DNA of 64,000 bases from Shimia sp051201625 (GTDB lineage Bacteria; Pseudomonadota; Alphaproteobacteria; Rhodobacterales; Rhodobacteraceae), in assembly GCF_051201625.1 (NCBI RefSeq), contig NZ_CP179203.1, forward strand, positions 186,001 to 250,000, written 5' to 3'. Shown in pieces: positions 63,201-64,000 of the stretch (position 1 is the stretch's first letter; the number at the start of each line of letters is the position of its first letter). A program made the translations under genes and the position numbers. The notes under the pieces were generated by a model. It searched no databases, was not told the DNA's origin, and saw nothing but the letters and a program-made list of their open reading frames with translations.

Positions 63201-64000
63201 GCGGAAGAAATGGCTCAGCGGTCTATACTTTTTGGAGAGTACTGCGCTGGGAGTATCATCTCCCATTGATGCAAGCGCCTCTTTTCCATCCTCTGCCATC
63301 GGTGCGAGAATTTGCTCCACTTCCTCTATGCTAAATCCGGCAGCTATTTGGCGCTTGCGCAACTCTTCGCCTTGAAACAGTGGCTTCTCTTTCGCGGCAT
63401 AAAGGTCTTTGCCAAGATCCCGAATTTTACCAACCCACTCGCTGTATGGTCGACTATCAGCCAATTTATTTTTAATCTCGGTGTCGTGGTACAGCCGACC
63501 TTCGGCCATATCCACTGCTAGTAATTGACCCGGTCCCAATGCGCCCTTTTCAACAACGTTGAACTCGTCCACTGGCACCATTCCGGCCTCTGAACCAGAA
63601 ATGAGGAGGCCTTCGCCGGTAACGACATAGCGCATTGGGCGCAGACCGTTGCGGTCCAGTCCAGCACAAACCCACCGGCCATCTGTCATCGCCAAAGCGG
63701 CTGGCCCGTCCCAAGGTTCCATCACTGAATTGCAGTAGCTATACATGTCGCGCCATGCCTGTGGCAATTCCACGGCCTGCTTGGACCAGCTTTCTGGAAC
63801 GAGCATGGTTTTGGCCATTGGCGCTGAACGACCCGCGCGAACCATCAATTCAAACACAGCATCCAGTGCTGCAGAATCTGAGCTACCTCCCGGAACAATG
63901 GGTTTAATGTCTTCTGCCATTTCGCCAAATGTAGCGCTTGCCAGTCGGATTTCATGGCTCTTCATCCAATTTAGGTTTCCCTTTAGTGTGTTGATTTCAC
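60258..64000 (-). CDS. gltB: Glutamate synthase (NADPH) large subunit, N-terminus beyond window
   Basis: The frame enters from the right edge: EINTLKGNLNWMKSHE precedes the first in-window ATG and is a conserved GltB segment, so the gene continues past 64000. About 1247 of roughly 1500 residues are here. They cover the end of the glutaminase domain, the central domain, the FMN-binding synthase domain (ISGHNGGTGASPATSI) with the 3Fe-4S cysteines in CQSNTCPVGVCTQ, and the C-terminal beta-helix (GSNGCEYMTGGVAVILG). It transfers glutamine amide nitrogen to 2-oxoglutarate, making glutamate with GltD. No gltD is in the window. Confidence 0.96.
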   Translation of the reverse strand, partial: EINTLKGNLNWMKSHEIRLASATFGEMAEDIKPIVPGGSSDSAALDAVFELMVRAGRSAPMAKTMLVPESWSKQAVELPQAWRDMYSYCNSVMEPWDGPAALAMTDGRWVCAGLDRNGLRPMRYVVTGEGLLISGSEAGMVPVDEFNVVEKGALGPGQLLAVDMAEGRLYHDTEIKNKLADSRPYSEWVGKIRDLGKDLYAAKEKPLFQGEELRKRQIAAGFSIEEVEQILAPMAEDGKEALASMGDDTPSAVLSKKYRPLSHFFRQNFSQVTNPPIDSLREYRVMSLKTRFGNLKNVLDEDGSQTEIVMLDSPFVGNAQFDDLLAAFENTVAQIDCTFDLNAGDGALSNGLERIRAEAEDAVRSGAGHIVLSDDQQNEKRVSMPMILATSAVHSHLTRKGLRTFCSLNIRSAECIDPHYFAVLIGAGATVVNAYLAEDTLALRIERGLAEGTLTENMARYREAIDQGLLKIMAKMGISVISSYRGGLNFEAVGLSRAMCAEYFPGMTSRISGIGVSGIQRKSEQIHAQGWLGGQNVLPIGGFYKARKSGETHAWGAQAMHMMQAACNQASYQLWKQYSKKMRSNPPIHLRDLLDFKALGAPISIEDVESITAIRKRFVTPGMSLGALSPEAHKTLNVAMNRIGAKSDSGEGGEDPAHFVPEPNGDNPSAKIKQVASGRFGVTAEYLNQCEELEIKVAQGAKPGEGGQLPGMKVTDLIARLRHSTKGVTLISPPPHHDIYSIEDLAQLIYDLKQINPRCKVTVKLVAASGVGTIAAGVAKAKADIILISGHNGGTGASPATSIKYAGLPWEMGLTEAHQVLAMNNLRDRVTLRTDGGLRTGRDIVMAAMMGAEEYGIGTAALIAMGCIMVRQCQSNTCPVGVCTQDEDLRAKYTGSADKVVNLITFYAQEVRETLASIGARSLEEVIGRADLLAQVSRGSAHLDDLDLNPLLITVDGASEIIYNRDKDRNPVPNTLDAEIVRDAARFLEDGEKMQLSYAIQNTHRTVGARTSSHIVRNFGMRNALQEDHLTVKLAGSAGQSLGAFAAPGLKIEVSGDANDYVAKGLSGGTVVVRPPMASPLVASDNTIIGNTVLYGATDGYLFAAGRAGERFAVRNSGAKVVIEGCGSNGCEYMTGGVAVILGEIGANFGAGMTGGMAYLYDPEGHAENVMNMETLVTCPVTVDHWEAQLKHLVERHSEETGSQKASSILQHWDVEKSNFLQVCPKEMLIRLPAPLTTEKAAVPAE

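Noticed and set aside
1..64000. CRISPR arrays, insertion sequences, integrases, toxin-antitoxin or defence systems
   Set aside because: No regularly spaced repeats, transposase or integrase motifs, or recognised defence genes were seen on either strand.

Overview
The window looks like chromosomal DNA from a marine Rhodobacterales (Roseobacter-group) alphaproteobacterium. This is inferred from three things. There are fructose-type FrcBCAK, TTT and polyamine transport operons. There are several Hint_2 (hedgehog/intein-like) secreted proteins typical of roseobacters. The core set (gltB, mtgA, queG, serB/serC/serA with a serC-type RNA leader, dapE, dapD, rnr, tamAB, rlmN) is also characteristic of the group. 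No insertion sequence, prophage, CRISPR array, rRNA or tRNA gene was seen. Both ends cut genes: a ROK regulator on the left and gltB on the right.

Bases 1-16149 are an accessory carbon-acquisition region. A ROK regulator is divergent from a fructose-type ABC operon (frcB-frcC-frcA) ending in an frcK-type P-loop kinase. A 73-codon remnant of a GH4 glycosidase follows. Next comes one tightly coupled operon (5398-13720): a complete TTT transporter (TctC, TctB, TctA), an enolase-superfamily acid-sugar dehydratase, a DHDPS-family lyase, a GntR/FCD regulator, a PdxA-like dehydrogenase and an alpha-ketoglutarate-semialdehyde-type dehydrogenase. It reads as a self-contained, self-regulated pathway that imports an unidentified sugar acid and probably delivers it to 2-oxoglutarate. 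After it come a small membrane protein and winged-helix pair, a probable small RNA or attenuator, and an orphan iolB.

Bases 16479-21703 hold the tamA-tamB outer-membrane assembly pair. Bases 22110-30620 hold a polyamine locus: a PotF-like binding protein, a GntR regulator, a class III aminotransferase, and a second complete ABC system (ATPase, binding protein, two permeases). The permeases carry unusual extra domains.

Bases 30740-49000 mix cell-wall and core genes: an L,D-transpeptidase, an MltB-type lytic transglycosylase, rnr, dapE, dapD and rlmN, with three Hint-domain proteins between them. A LOG-family protein, small conserved proteins, an IalB-like protein and a cysteine-dependent L-asparaginase are also here. 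serB is divergent from serC-serA, which has a structured RNA leader.

Bases 51000-64000 hold a cysteine-synthase-like protein, a DMT exporter, msrB-msrA, an orphan hydantoinase-A protein, queG, a glutathione transferase, mtgA with a possible 33-codon gene before it, and gltB with a strong terminator.

The most interesting parts are the acid-sugar operon with its unusual dehydratase and PdxA-like enzyme, the promoter-to-terminator RNA unit at 14881-15006, and the variant Hint proteins.
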